DNA from: Papaver somniferum
Taxonomy: Eukaryota > Streptophyta > Magnoliopsida > Ranunculales > Papaveraceae
Assembly: GCF_003573695.1 (NCBI RefSeq)
Contig: NC_039360.1
Location: 119,932,336 to 119,996,335 of the forward strand
Direction: 5' to 3'
DNA: 64,000 nucleotides
Position 1 is the first letter of the stretch, and each line of letters opens with the position of its first letter. Made by a program: the position numbers and the translations under genes. This document shows positions 44,862 to 57,115 of this stretch, in pieces. The notes below the pieces were generated by a model that was not told the DNA's origin, searched no databases, and was given only the letters and a program-made list of their open reading frames with translations.

Positions 44862-47236
44862 TGTTAGAGAATTGCTCGGTCGAACTCGCAAGCGTTGCTA
44901 TCTCAAGCTTGTTTGTCAAGTTTAGTTACCAAAACTGTAAGTCTTGATTTCTAGTCTACTTATAGCTAAGTCTCGGATTAGGATAGTAAGTGTAGTTGAG
45001 CTTTAGACTCCACAACGTTCATCGAATGAAGACGAAGAACTACTCAAGGTAACTTGTGGAACTTCATCAACAAAAGGTATGTGGAGACGTGAACTTATCT
45101 ATCACTCAAAGTCTATCTACTCTATCTCCTATTTGAGACAAAAGTCGTATTGCTATATAGACTTCAATTATACACATTTGGTATTTCGAGCCGAGTTTAT
45201 CTCGCTTATCTATTTCTCGAAATATGTGTTGGTAAGCTTTCGCTTTAGCCAAGTTCATCTTTACTCGTGATGAAAGTCATATTTATTATTTCAGTAACTT
45301 GAAAATCACTTTGATGCTAATAGTTTGTGGATAACAACTATTTTAACATCCTCTAATAAAGTTTCAATGATTGAAATGAGAGCTTAGAACAAGTAACAAA
45401 GTTTGGATATAAACATAGTGTGTTTCTCACATTTGTGTAAAAGTTCAAAACCGAGAACCTAAAGTATGCGTACCCATACGCGTACTGGCGGTTGTTGGAA
45501 ACCTGGGTAAGTATGCGTACCCGTATGCATATTGGCGGAAGTTTCACATCCGTGAATTTCTGCTGGAGTTTGAAAGTAAAATACAAACTCAATCCGGCAA
45601 CTTAAGTACGCGTACCCGTTTGCATACTTAAGCAGGTTACTTTCGAAAATCGGTTTATTCATGAACTAAAACATTTATATAATAAGGAATGCAGTCTTTA
45701 GAAACCGTGGCATAATATTCATGAATTGATTCGAGTGAATCAAAATCAATTTTTGCTTCGACTATGTCTTATATACTTCTATGAGATCTAAGCAATTGAA
45801 TAACTCTCTAACTAGTTCATTTGAGTCATTTGAACTAGTTATGGTGAAGATGAATAAGGTTGATATGAAAGTGCTCATATGGCTAACTATTGGTTAACTA
45901 TTGTTGAACCGACTAAGTGTACACGTTTAGGTACGGTTACTCAAACCTAAATGAAGGTACATTTCATTTGTGTATAAAAAGCTTATTTCGATCTAACGGT
46001 TGAAAGATATTAACTTGAATCTAATCAGGTTTTCATCTAATGGTGAACATTGAATGCTTCGTTACCAAGGTAACTTAGATTGCAAACCCTGATTTGAAAT
46101 CTATATAAAGTAGAATTCTAGCAACTGGGAAACCTAATCTCCACACCTCCTGTGTGATACTAGTTGTATAAGCTAGAGTCGGTTTTCCTTTAACCTTAGA
46201 TTTTTCACGAAACCCTGTAGGTTAACAACTTGAAGACTTCATTGGGATTGTGAAGCCAGACCCAACTAGTTTCTCTGTAGTTGCGTGATCTGATCTAGCC
46301 GTTTTCTATCGTGATGGAGTATAATCGTATGATTGGCTTGAGATTTATATCTCGGATAGGCAAGATAGAAAAGTAGTGTCTCATCGTTTGTGATTCCACA
46401 ATATCTTTTTTTCGTTAATCGATTAGGATTATTGTGAGGTGATTGATAATACTAGTATGTTCTTTGGGAATATAAGTCTGGGTTATCAATTGGTTCCTGT
46501 TCACCTTGATTCATCAAAATACGGAACAAAAACTCGTAGGTATATCTATGGGAGAGAGATTTATCTATTCACTAGACTTTTCTATGTGATACAGATTTGT
46601 TTATCAAGTCTTCGACTTTGGGTCATACCAACTCTTAGTTGTGGGTGAGATCAGCTAAGGGAGTTAAGTGTGTAGAATCCTACTGGGATCAGATATGTAA
46701 GGAATGCGACTGTACCTTGATCAGTGTGATATTGATGAGGGCTCAAAAACATTCCAGACCGAAGTTGGATTTGTAGTAGGCTAGTGTCTGTAGCGGCTTA
46801 ATACAATATGGTGTTCAAATCTGGACTAGGTCCAGGGGTTTTTCTGCATTTGCGGTTTAGTTGTTAACAAAACTTCTGGTGTCTATGTTATTTCTTTTCC
46901 GCATCATATTTTGTTATATAACCAAAATATCACAGGTTGTGTATTGAATCGATCAATTGGTAAATCCAACATTTGGTTGTTGATTGAAATTGATTGATCC
47001 TTGAACACTGGTCTTTGGTACCATTCAAGTTATTTCTCTTATATTCAATCAGGTTCACAAATTCTTATTTGTTTGATTGCGGATTGAATTGAGAAATTGA
47101 GGTATAACTCTTTGATATACTTTTCTTAAGATTGAGTCTAACTTTTTAGTTGATCCTCTTGAAAATATATTGGAGTTAGTCCATACAGATTGCTAAGCGA
47201 AAAATTGGTTGAGGTTGTTAGACCCCCTCCTTTTCA
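44862..47236 (+). repeat. Sirevirus-like Copia 5' LTR (about 2.4 kb)
   Basis: It starts TGTTAGAGAATTGCTCGG and ends CCTCCTTTTCA, two bases before the primer site. Around 45,465-45,630 it carries repeated near-palindromes built on GTACGCGTACCCGT/TATGCGTACCC. It is related along its length to the inverted LTR at 52,626-55,059. Confidence 0.85.
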
Positions 47237-47238
47237 AT

Positions 47239-47250
47239 TGGTATCAGAGC
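47239..47250 (+). other. Copia primer-binding site
   Basis: TGGTATCAGAGC, the exact plant initiator-Met-tRNA primer sequence, two bases after the LTR. Confidence 0.95.
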
Positions 47251-47302
47251 AGGAAAACACGTTTAAGACCTCATAAGTATGTGTTTGTATCGATCTGACT
47301 CT

Positions 47303-47560
47303 ATGGACGACAGTGCTATCTCTGGTAAACGCGTCACCAGAAACAAAATTCCTCTCTCTATAATGTCTATTAAATAGAAAGATTTGTCAATCTCAAATAC
47401 AGACAAACCTAGTGTTATAATGAAATAGACTGACATTGACATGTGTTACCCCTATTACCCTTCAAATGAGTCGGAGTCTGTTGATGAAAGAGAAGCATCT
47501 GAAGAGAGTAAATTGATTCTAAATATTGTTAGATTCCAAGCTGATAGAATCAATGATTGC
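47303..47560 (+). pseudogene. Copia gag N-terminal fragment
   Basis: A frame beginning MDDSAISGKRVTRNKIP at 47303 runs through two TAG codons (about 47,375 and 47,426) to PSNESESVDEREASEESKLIL and then enters repetitive DNA. Its position after the primer site is what makes it gag; similarity to known gag proteins is not obvious to me. Confidence 0.5.
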
Positions 47561-48262
47561 ACGACATGTGCTAATGGAGCGTGTGCTAGCTTTGGCCCTA
47601 GGTTTGCACGGCGTGTGCAATGATTGCGCATCTTGGGATTTTGGCATGGTTTCCATATGTAGCGCAACGATTGCGCGTTTTTGGAATTTTTGACATGATT
47701 GCCATATGTTGCACGATGATTTTGCATTATTTGCGGTTTGGCATAGTTGCCATATTTTGCACAATGATTGCATGGTACATGCAATTGCTATGTTTTGCGC
47801 GATGAGTGCACGGTGCGTGCATTTGGCATGTTTGCCATGCTTTTGCGCAATAATTGCACGGTACGTGCAATTGCTATGTTTTGCGCGATGGTTGAACGGT
47901 ACGTGCATTCTGGCATGTTTTCCATGCTTTTGCGCAGTGGTTGTGCGGTATGTGTGAGTGGCATGATTGCCATGCTTTAGCGTAATGATTGCACGGTACG
48001 TCCAATTGCTATGTTTTGCGCGGTGATTACACGGTACATGCATTTGGCATGTTTTCCATGCTTTTGCGCAATGGTTGCGTGGTATGCGTGGATTTAGGTT
48101 TTCGTATATCAAAATCCTAATTCAGTATTTAAAAAAGGGTACCCTGGTAATTTTTACATAAGCGCGTTAAATGCTTTAATAAATGTGCTAGTGTCACCGG
48201 TGACGTCATGCTATACTTAAGGTTTTACAGTTTTACCCCTTGTCCTAAAACCACCATCAACA
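47560..48262 (-). repeat. Gypsy 3' LTR, minus strand, truncated, with degenerate about 43-bp repeats
   Basis: On the minus strand it starts TGTTGATGGTGG at 48262 and shares about 170 bp (TGACGTCA, GCACATTTATT, GGGTACC) with the LTR start at 56,909. Beyond that (47,600-48,090) it consists of degenerate repeats containing TGCACGGTACGTGCA and GGCATGTTTTCCATGC, period about 43 or 86 bp. A purine tract (GCAGGGGACTT on the minus strand) abuts the LTR start, identifying it as a 3' LTR. Its end, at the Copia gag side, is not clear. Confidence 0.75.
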
Positions 48263-48539
48263 TTAAGTCCCCTGCTTAGCTTGGAACATGTGCCTTGTTG
48301 CGAGGTAAGCATAAGATGGTGACAGACGAGGATAGAACTGAGACAGTAAGTCATGAAGGAGGGCCGAGGAGATTGGTTTAACCTTTTTTTGAGATGTAAG
48401 CAGAATCCGCAATCTTTGCATCTGGTAGCTTTGCACAAATCCCGGTATGACTAGGTGTCTTCGGGGCCAGGCTTTGGAACGCGAGGCGGAGCTGCTAGTA
48501 TAGACTTGTCATGAATGGGACTTGTCAGCATCAATGGGC

Positions 48540-48960
48540 TTTAGAATGGGCATGGGACGCTTGGCAGAGCATGGCGTTGGCAAGGGAAAGCGCGGATTGG
48601 TAAGGCCGGGCGTTGAATGGGTGGGTCGGGCGTTGGCAAGGGAGGCATGGCTGGCGCGAATTGGCGTGAACTAACATGGCAAGGCCGGCGCTGGCAAGGG
48701 AGGCATGGCTGACACGGTGTTGGCATGGACTAGAATGGCAAGGACGGCACTGGCAAGGGAGCCGTGGCTGACACGGTATTGGCATGGCTAGCGTTGAGCG
48801 CTGGCAACGCTGGCGCTGGAAGGAAGGCGCTGGTATGGAAAAGCATGGCCAGCGTTGAGCGTTGGTAAGGACGACATTGGCAAGGAAGGTGTGGCTGGCA
48901 CGGTGAGGAAAGCATGGCTGGCGTGGTTCGGCAAGGCCGACATTGAGCGCTTGGTAGGGC
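48540..48960. repeat. GC-rich degenerate tandem repeats, period about 59 bp
   Basis: GGCATGGCTG starts at 48643 and 48702 and GCCGTGGCTG at 48761, with TGGCAAGGGA preceding each; diverged copies continue on both sides. Open frames on both strands here are by-products of the repeats. Confidence 0.8.
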
Positions 48961-49092
48961 CGGTGCTAGAAAGGAAGATGCGTGCGTTTTTAGAAGCGGC
49001 AAAGCTTGCTATTGCGGGCCCGACTGCCTTTATCCATGCACGGCTTTGAAAAAGGGATCCTTCCCTTATTCGAAGTCCCCAACTATCACGCC

Positions 49093-49466
49093 TATAAAAG
49101 AGGTTGTCCACCTTTTATTTTGTACCTTTGTTTCTTCATATCTTTGCGTTAGCAACAAAGTGGTAAGGCGAGTTAGCATTCCAGGTATGTCTTCCTGCAC
49201 CCCTTCTTAATTTATTCTTCCTCTTTATTTATTTTTTGTGTCATGAAAACCCTAGCCGTGTGCATGCTTCACGTGAACCCGTAGAAAATATTATTTTTTC
49301 GTATCTTCGCAGAACCTAGTCATAGGTATGACTTTCATGAACCTGTTGACTTTCATCATAAATACTACGACAGTCTCTTGTGAAAAACCTAGTTGCTTAG
49401 GTTTTTCTCTTCTTTCGGTGTAGCCATGTATAAACGATAATTTCCTCCCTTCTTACTTTATTGCAG
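49093..49466 (+). promoter_or_regulatory. TATA box and 5'-UTR intron of the PMD gene
   Basis: TATAAAAG at 49093-49100. A UTR exon would end at 49184 (CCAG/GTATGT) and the intron would run to 49466 (TTATTGCAG). The start codon lies 43 bp later. Confidence 0.6.
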
Positions 49467-49509
49467 TTATCTTGAAGAGGCAGCCGCGGCACGAGAGAAC
49501 TCTGACGGT

Positions 49510-52116
49510 ATGCCTTCCAGGGAAAAATCTGCTGATATGTCAATAGTCTCTGGTAATTCTACATCGAACATGGATGATGAATTTTTTTACAATATCTTTT
49601 GCTACAGTTAGGAAGAACCACCCCAATTTCGTGCCAATCCTTCTCACTGGTTCGGAGGATGAAGGTGGTACCCGGTCGGTCCGACCAGGGAGTGTGATAC
49701 GGTTTTGCCTTCACAGGGGAGAATATTTTGCCTCTTCTATTTATTTCAGGACTTGTCAAAGCCCATTGTGTTTCTTTGCCGAATGGGATCAATTCATGAT
49801 AAGCCAAGGTTGTGTGAGGTATATCCTGACCCGGACGCAGATTATTGACGTTGTCATGGCATCTGCTAATCTTAAAATTAGGAAAGACATACCCGGTTTA
49901 GTTGCTTTTATATCCATATGGTGTCCAGATACCCATGCAACAGTTTGCAGGTGGGGTGAAATGACCATTTCCTTGGAGAGCGTCGACATCTTGCTGAATC
50001 TCCCGGTAGTAGGGAACCTTAACATCACACTGTCTGAGGATGAAGAAAAGATGTATGCTGCCCTTGTCGCAAACTCCACGTTCGTTCGACAAGATTCTGG
50101 GACGAAGTGTTTCTACAGCTGGTGGGTGTCTCAATGGTTCTCAGATGAGTTGGCGCCGGATCAAAAGAACAACACTCTTCATATGGAAGCTTTCCTGGCC
50201 CTCTGGTTGTCTAGGGACATTCTCGACGACGGGTCTGGTAAGAAAGAGATAAGGCGGGAGCTTCTCAAATTTTCCACAAGGTTGGCGCAAGGCATCGTTC
50301 TTCCCATCGGCGGTCTGTTTCTTGGTTCCCTGTATACTCATTCGGATCATCTTGTTGCGGATATGGGTGTTTCGAACGGCTTCAAGAAAGTGGACTCGTA
50401 CGTTCATTCCTCTTTCCTCTAAGCGTGGGGAAATATGCTCAGAATCCATTAACTCCACTTCCCGGGACTTGGGGCGGTTCTAGGATACTCAGGTGGGTGA
50501 ATAGACCCCCAAGATCCGGCCTGAACCTTGTTGGTCTTCTCGACAATTCATACATGGTTAACTTTCATCCGTGGGCTCCAGTGCATGCGTCTGTAGTTCA
50601 AGTAGATACCTTTGCTGCTGCTCCAAACACATCTTTGCTTTCCGGAGAAAATTTGAGTGTCGGGGAGGTTTTGTATATGCGGAGTTGCACACCTGGTTAT
50701 ATACCCTCTTTCTTCCGAGGATCATTTCAAGCAGTTTCATATAACATTGATCGGGCGGCTCTGCATATGGGCTTCGACCAAGGAGTACCTCTCGTTCGTA
50801 AGCCAGTGACTTATGATTCATTGCCCGTTGTTATGGACGCCAGTGTTCTCTTGGCGGGTAGGAGTCTTCCCTTCTTGCGCTCAGATAGGCTTCTGTCGAC
50901 GACTTCCAGGTATAATTCGTTCTGGGACGACGAGTTTTTAGCCATCCATGGGTTCGTGAATGATGTAGTGAAGAACACTCGTGGTAAGCCTGCTCCCGTA
51001 GTTTTGGAGAATCATCCGTCGTTGAGGGACCCATCGACAACCAAGTGTAAATCGTTTGGTTCGGATGCTGACAGTCCCAAGGCGAAGGAGCGACGATCGA
51101 AGAACCGCGCGGGCGGTTTCTGGACAGCTTCGGCAGATCCAGAAACTTTCGTGGCAGCTTCGGCGCGTCCAGAGACCTTTGTGACTTTCATTCTTCCAAT
51201 ATTCGGGTAAGTGTTTCTTCTTCGTCGGCTTAACTAAATGTGTAAACGTTTATTTTATTTCTGAGCACTCGCATCTTATTCTAAGCAGGGTCTTGATAGT
51301 GTGAACGCTTTTACTGCACTTGCTCGTAATCAGAAAACGACACCTCTTCTGGTAGAGGCTGTCAATGTTGAGCCCTCTCGTGACGAGGAAGAGTCGGAGG
51401 AGGAGAATAGTTCATAGAATGAAAGTAGCTCTTCCGGCAACAGTACTGGATCCTCTTCGGGAAGTGGTTCGGTGAGCCTTGTGCATATTTTTTTCTTTTT
51501 CCTTCTTTTATCTTCTTCCTTTCCTTTCGAAAACGTCTAACACATGGTTGCAGGAAGGATATGATTCTGGAGACTTTTCTGAGATAAAGGCTTGTGAAGA
51601 TTTTCCTTTAGCTGCGGCGACCGCTATTGGTGCTTCGGAGATGGAGGTTGATTAAACTAAAGGCATGGATACGGCTGGAACAACGGAAAATGCTCTGACG
51701 ACTGTCAATGAAAGCGTGGAAGAGAATCCCTTTCCGGTTGTGGGTTTGGTTGCAGGCGCCACTCTCGATCCCACATACTTGGTCCCTTATCCAGGTCATG
51801 TGCTGGTCGGTGGCTTCAGTGTGCTGGCTAAGTACGAGGTGTTGTACACCAAAATATGGGAAAGGTATGGACATATTACCACAACCAGGAAGATCACCAG
51901 TCGATTTGCGTTGTTCAAACGTGTGGAGGAAGCTCTGTCTTACTTCGAGGATATGTGCGAAGTGACCTGACATATTGTTTCTGAGGACGTCATCATCAGC
52001 TGGAAATATCATCGTGATATGTGCGTAAGATACGAGTTCAATGCTTCGTGGTTCGTCAAAGGCTTTGCTGAGATCCAGAAGTTGAAAGCTATGTTAAGCA
52101 AAATAGAAACTCTAGG
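49510..52116 (+). pseudogene. Plant mobile domain (PMD, 'aminotransferase-like') protein gene, spliced and broken
   Basis: It starts MPSREKSADMSIVSG at 49510; a one-base shift in a T-run near 49,585 leads into FATVRKNHPNFVPILL. The PMD core is clear: FISIWCPDTHATVCRWGEMTISLESVDILLNLPVVG (about 49,905-50,020), FLALWLSRDIL and RLAQGIVLPIGGLFLGSLY. A further shift near 50,420 moves to WGKYAQNPLTPLPGTWGG, RSLPFLRSDRL and beyond. Likely introns are 51207-51288 and 51472-51553. The last exon continues with an in-frame TAA (after EMEVD) and TGA codons to about 52,100. PMD proteins (MAIN/MAIL1 in Arabidopsis) affect transposon silencing and development, and PMDs are also spread by transposable elements. 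Here it lies antisense beside a Gypsy 3' LTR. The frame breaks make it non-functional. Confidence 0.8.
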
Positions 52117-52625
52117 TTGAATAATAGTTCCTTTGTTCGACTTCAACACACCTTAGATTTAATCCTCAAAGGTGTAACTGACATTCGTATGTATAAACCA
52201 ATTGGTTTTAATACTCACCCTGTGTATTCTACCAGGAAAGTCAGTTCAATGTGTTCCTCAAATGCTCAAAAGCATAACAGACTTCTTAACAAAAATCGTC
52301 CAAGAAGAGCTCAAGAATTCTCTTCTGTCAAAAAGGGAGATAATGTTGCTTTTTATGTGGATAAAGTATCAGGAGAAGGGAGCAAAAATGATGATCTGAA
52401 AAACAACTTGAACGTGATTATTGAAGGTTATAAAAAGATCGTCAATAGGCTTTCAATTCCCCCTAGTAAAAATTCTTCTGGTAAGAACTCAAACTATGTC
52501 TCGTATTTTGATGACAATAAGTTTTATGATAACTTTTCACATCAAAAAGGGATTCTTTCCTAGATTTCAAAGGAAAAAGATACTCAACCACACCGTTCAT
52601 TTAATGAGCTTAAGGCTCATACTTG
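52117..52625 (+). pseudogene. Probable Copia gag C-terminal fragment
   Basis: A lysine- and asparagine-rich frame runs from about 52,117 (SSFVRLQHTLDLILKGV, then FSSVKKGDNVAFYVDK) through a TAG at 52561-52563 to HTC-stop-KCGG, where a single changed codon sits in what may be a zinc knuckle. It ends exactly where the inverted LTR begins. It may be the continuation of the gag interrupted at 47.5 kb, but I do not recognise the family with confidence. Confidence 0.4.
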
Positions 52626-55059
52626 TTGAAAATGCGGGGGTACAACAACCACACCCAACAATTAGTTTGGCAATCTGAGAGGACTTACTCCAATATACAT
52701 TTTAGAGAATCAACTAGATAGTCAGACTCAATCTAGAGAAAAGTAAATACAAGAGTTTATATCTCTAACTCTTAATTCAATCTGCAATCAACAAATAGAA
52801 ATTTGCGAGCCCGATTGAATATGAGAGTAGTAACTTGACCGGTAACAAAGACCAACGTTCAAAGATCAATCAATTTGAATCAATAACAAAAGGTTGGATT
52901 TCCTAATTGATCGTTATAACGCACAACCTGTGATATTTCAATTATATAACAAAACATAATGCGAAAAAGAATAACACATACACCAGAATTTTGTTAACGA
53001 GGAAAACCGCAAATGCAGAAAAACCCCGGGACCTAGTCCAGCTTTGACCACCACACTGTATTAAGCTGCCACAAACACTATCCTACTACCAATGAACTTC
53101 GGGCTGGACTGTAGTTGAACCCTAATCAATCTCACACTGATTCAAGGTACAGTTACGTTCCTTACGTCTCTGATTCCAGTAGGATACTACGCACTTGATT
53201 CCCTTAGCTGATCTCACCCACAACCAAGATTCCAGTAGGATAAATCTGTCTCCCACAGAAATACATATGAGTTTTTGTTCCGTCTTTAGATAAATCAAGG
53301 TGAACAGGAACCAAATGATAAACCGGTCTTATATTCCTGAAGAACAAGCTAGTATTATCAATCACCTCACAATAATCTTAATCTATTCACGAAACAAGAT
53401 ATTGTGGAATCACAAATGATGAGATGAATGTGTTTGTGATTACTTTTTTTATCTTGCCTATCGGAGATATAAATCTCGAGCCAATTTTACAATTGTACTT
53501 AACACGATAGAAACAACAAGAACAGATCACACAACTACAGAGAAAATAGTTGGGTCTGGCTTCACAAACCCTATGAAGTCTTTAAGTCGTTAACCTACAG
53601 GGTCTCATGAGAAACCTAAGGTTAAATGAGAATCGACTCTAGCTATGCAACTAGTATCACACAGAAGTGTGGGGATTAGGTTTCCCAGTTGCTAGAGTTC
53701 TCCTTTATACAATTTTCAAATCAGGGTTTGCAATCTAAGTTACCTTGGTAACAAAGCATTCAATATTCACCGTTAGATGAAAAACATGATTCAACCAAGC
53801 TAATATATTTCAACCGTTAGATCAAACTTAGCTTCTTATACATAAATGAAATGTACCCTCATTTAGGTTTATGTAACCGTACCTAAACGTGTACACCATG
53901 TTGGCTCAAAATAGTTAACCGAAGTTAGCCATATGATTACTCTCATATCAACCTTATTCATCTTAACCATAACTAGTTCAAATGACTCAAATTAAACTAG
54001 TTAAAGAGTCGTTCAATTGCTATATTCTCATAGAAGTATACAAGAACAAAATTGAAGCAAAATCGGTTTGATTCACTGGAATCAATTCATGAAAATTATA
54101 TCCACGGTTTGCAAAGATTGCATTCCTTATTATATAAATGTTTAAGTTCATGTACACAACCGATTTTAGAACTTTAACCTTCAAGTATGCAAACAGGTAC
54201 GCATACTTGAGATACCCGGGCCAAGATTGGGTTTCGCCAGTACGCAAACGGGTACGCGTACTTCCAATCCCAGCAGAAATATTCGGACATGAACCTTACG
54301 CCAGTACGAGAACGGGTACACATACTTAGGTTCCCAGATTTCTCAAGCCAATAGGTACGCGTACGGGTACGCATACTATGGTTCCCGGACATGGATTACA
54401 TATGCGCAAGAGTACACACATGTCATATCCAATAATGGTTAAGTGTTCTAAACTATTTATTTCAATAATTGAAACTTTCTTAGAGGATGACAATAGCCGT
54501 TTTCACACACTATTAGCATCAAATCAATTTTCAAGTTATTGAAATAATCATAACAAAACACTCCAAGTCTACATTAAATGATTGTATCACACAAACCATG
54601 TAAGATGTTACTCGGCAATTTTCACATGATCATCTTTTGACTTGCGTCAAGAATATAAGATGAACTTGGTCGAAGCGAAAGCTTGCCAACACATATTCCG
54701 AGAAATATGTAAGCGAGTTAAACTCAGCTCGAAATCTCAAATGTGTATAATAGAAAACTATATCGTAATACGACTTATGTCTCAATATAGGATATAGAGT
54801 AGAAATAGATTTTCCAAGTGATAGATGAGTTTCAGTCTCCACATACCTTTTGTTGATGAAGTTCCACAAGCTCTCCTTAGTAGTTCTTCGTCTTCAAATG
54901 ATGAACGTCGTGAAGTCTAAGGATCAACTACACAATCTATGTCCTAGTCGGAGACATCTATAAGTAGACTAGAAATCAAGACATAGTTTTGATCACTAAC
55001 ATTGACAAACATGCTTGAGATAGCAACACATGCGAGTTCGACCGAGCAGTGCTCTAACA
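52626..55059 (-). repeat. Inverted Sirevirus-like Copia 3' LTR (2434 bp)
   Basis: On the minus strand it starts TGTTAGAGCACTGCTCGG at 55059 and ends CCCGCATTTTCA at 52626, matching 44,862-47,236 in order. No primer site follows its end, and polypurine-type tracts precede its start, so it is the 3' LTR of a minus-oriented element. The GTACGCGTAC-type near-palindromes recur at 54,185-54,375. Confidence 0.85.
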
Positions 55060-56905
55060 ATCTATAATGACAAAACTATCAATACATATGGATTACAAAA
55101 GAAATAAAACTTTGTAGCTTCTCATCCAAATGCTTGATCTCCTTGGCATCTTCAACATGACTAGAAATCTTCGTCACTTCCAAGTACTCCATGATTCTAA
55201 ACGTGTTCAACTCAGCATCATAGTTTTTGAAGATCCGTAGCGATAACAATGAGAAAACAAATGCTCTCAATAATTGTTACACAGTGTCATAGTATCATTA
55301 CACAGTATCAAATTTCAATTGTATCACAACGTTGACAACAATACTAAGGTGATATGTATCGCTCCCCCTTAGTCAATACTTCATCTCGACATGAAAACCA
55401 CTCCCCCTTACATAATAATCCGTAAACCATATGTATTTGTAGTATGAACTACACATTAAATCCCCCCCCCCCTTTTTGTCAATATAAATTGGCAAAGGTA
55501 CAAAAACTAGTGGGATCCTCATGAAATTTTCATAGAGATACTTCATGACCAAAAGAGAATAACATACCAATTAATTTAGATGCAATCATATAGCCGAAGC
55601 TAAATGCATTCATCAAGGAGTTTATAAAGATACAAGATAACCCATATAATATTCCACAACCGCACTCCCCACAAAGATTTGGCAATTAAGCACAAGTTCA
55701 AAAAGAATTCACCCCCATAAAATGTCATTCCCGAAAGAACAACAAGATCGACCTTACTTTATGAGAAAAGAAGGATTTCTTTGGACATAATAAAATCTCA
55801 TGAGAACATGAATTTGTATCCAAAAATCTCAATTGAATTAGCCACAAAAATGTTTAATTCAATTGGCCATGCTCGACATAAGAGAACTTACGAAGCAACA
55901 CATTATATGCACAAAGATGTGGATCAGGGAAAGACCAATACTGCGGAATAAACAAAGATTCATTCTATTTTTCATCACTATTTGCACAATGACATATAAT
56001 AGACTTAATCTTTGTAAACAAAAGTTCATCCTTTCTTCCATCAATATTTGCATAATGACATAAAAGGCTTAACTTTTGTATTCAAAAGTTCATTCTATCC
56101 TTTATCAATACATTCATATCGACATATAATATAGATAAATTTTGAACAAGTATGGGACAGTCAAGGTTCACGGACGTAAACAACATATCCCATAACAATT
56201 TGCAATAAGTGAAATCATAAAGATTATTACTGCAAAAATCATCTTCCAAATAACTTAGAATTTAAATAAATAAATCTAAAAACATTGAAGATGAAAACGT
56301 TGGACATAGATACGTGTACTAAAATTAATGGCTATTCCAAACCCTAGTTATCCTTCTTAAAAAACACAAGAATAAAATTCTCATAAGAAGTTTCCTAGAC
56401 AAAATCAAAGACAACTCTAAGAAACAAAGAGAGACCACAAGCGATAATTAGAGTTATGGTACGGAGACTTCACTGGTTCCAAGACCTTCAAGCTCGTGAC
56501 AGTCGGAATTATCCGTATCTTCAGACACAACATTGAGACGATCCTTAAGTCGTGTCTTCATTAGAGTAAGATCTGAGTTGACTTTTATCAATTCAGTTCT
56601 TAACACATATAGATCTTTCAGAGTGTTAACAAGCAGCGGCTTTGCATCATTAAACTGATTGATAAATTTTAAACAACTTCATTATAAATCTCTTCATCAT
56701 CCTCAATATCTGAGAAGTTATCAGGAGATTGAGAAGACGTGTCACCAACTTCCACGAGAGTTCCTTTATCCTCTTCTTTGAGTGCGATACCAAAACCCTT
56801 ATCAAGAAAACCTCTTGGAAAATTACAAGTTCCCGAACGTGATGTCATTCTTGACAGAAAAACTAGCCTGGACTCCTAGTTAGCAATTCGGATTTCGGGA
56901 TACGT
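55060..56905 (-). mobile_element. 3' internal region of the minus-oriented Copia element with repeated polypurine tracts
   Basis: On the minus strand purine tracts occur at 55478-55461, 55410-55401 and 55370-55361 (AAGGGGGAG forms), a multiplication of the polypurine tract described for Sireviruses. An acidic frame MTSRSGTCNFPRGFLDKG at 56850-56678 is the only coding-like piece and ends in SDIEDDEEIYNEVV. Pol is not in the window; the region is cut by the Gypsy element starting at 56,909. Confidence 0.6.
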
Positions 56906-57115
56906 ACGTGTTGATGGTGGTTTTTAGCTTAGGGTTAAAATCGTAAAACTGTACATCCGACATGACGTCACTATGACCATTAGCACATTTATTGAATCAA
57001 TTAGCATGCCTACGTAAGAATTACCGGGGTACCTTTTTTTACATGGGTCATGTTCCGCGGCAAAACCCTTAACATTGACTAATCATCCATGCCAAACCCT
57101 AATTCTCATGCTACC

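Noticed and set aside
47519..48112. A minus-strand frame of about 200 codons rich in His/Ala/Lys
   Set aside because: It runs through degenerate about 43-bp repeats of a truncated Gypsy LTR and has no family resemblance.
48531..49111. Pro/Cys-rich minus-strand frames
   Set aside because: Products of the 59-bp GC-rich repeats; no start context, no similarity.
52117..52680. Independent host gene coding for a Lys/Asn-rich protein
   Set aside because: It ends exactly at an LTR border, carries stops and lies between retrotransposon parts; a gag remnant is the simpler reading.
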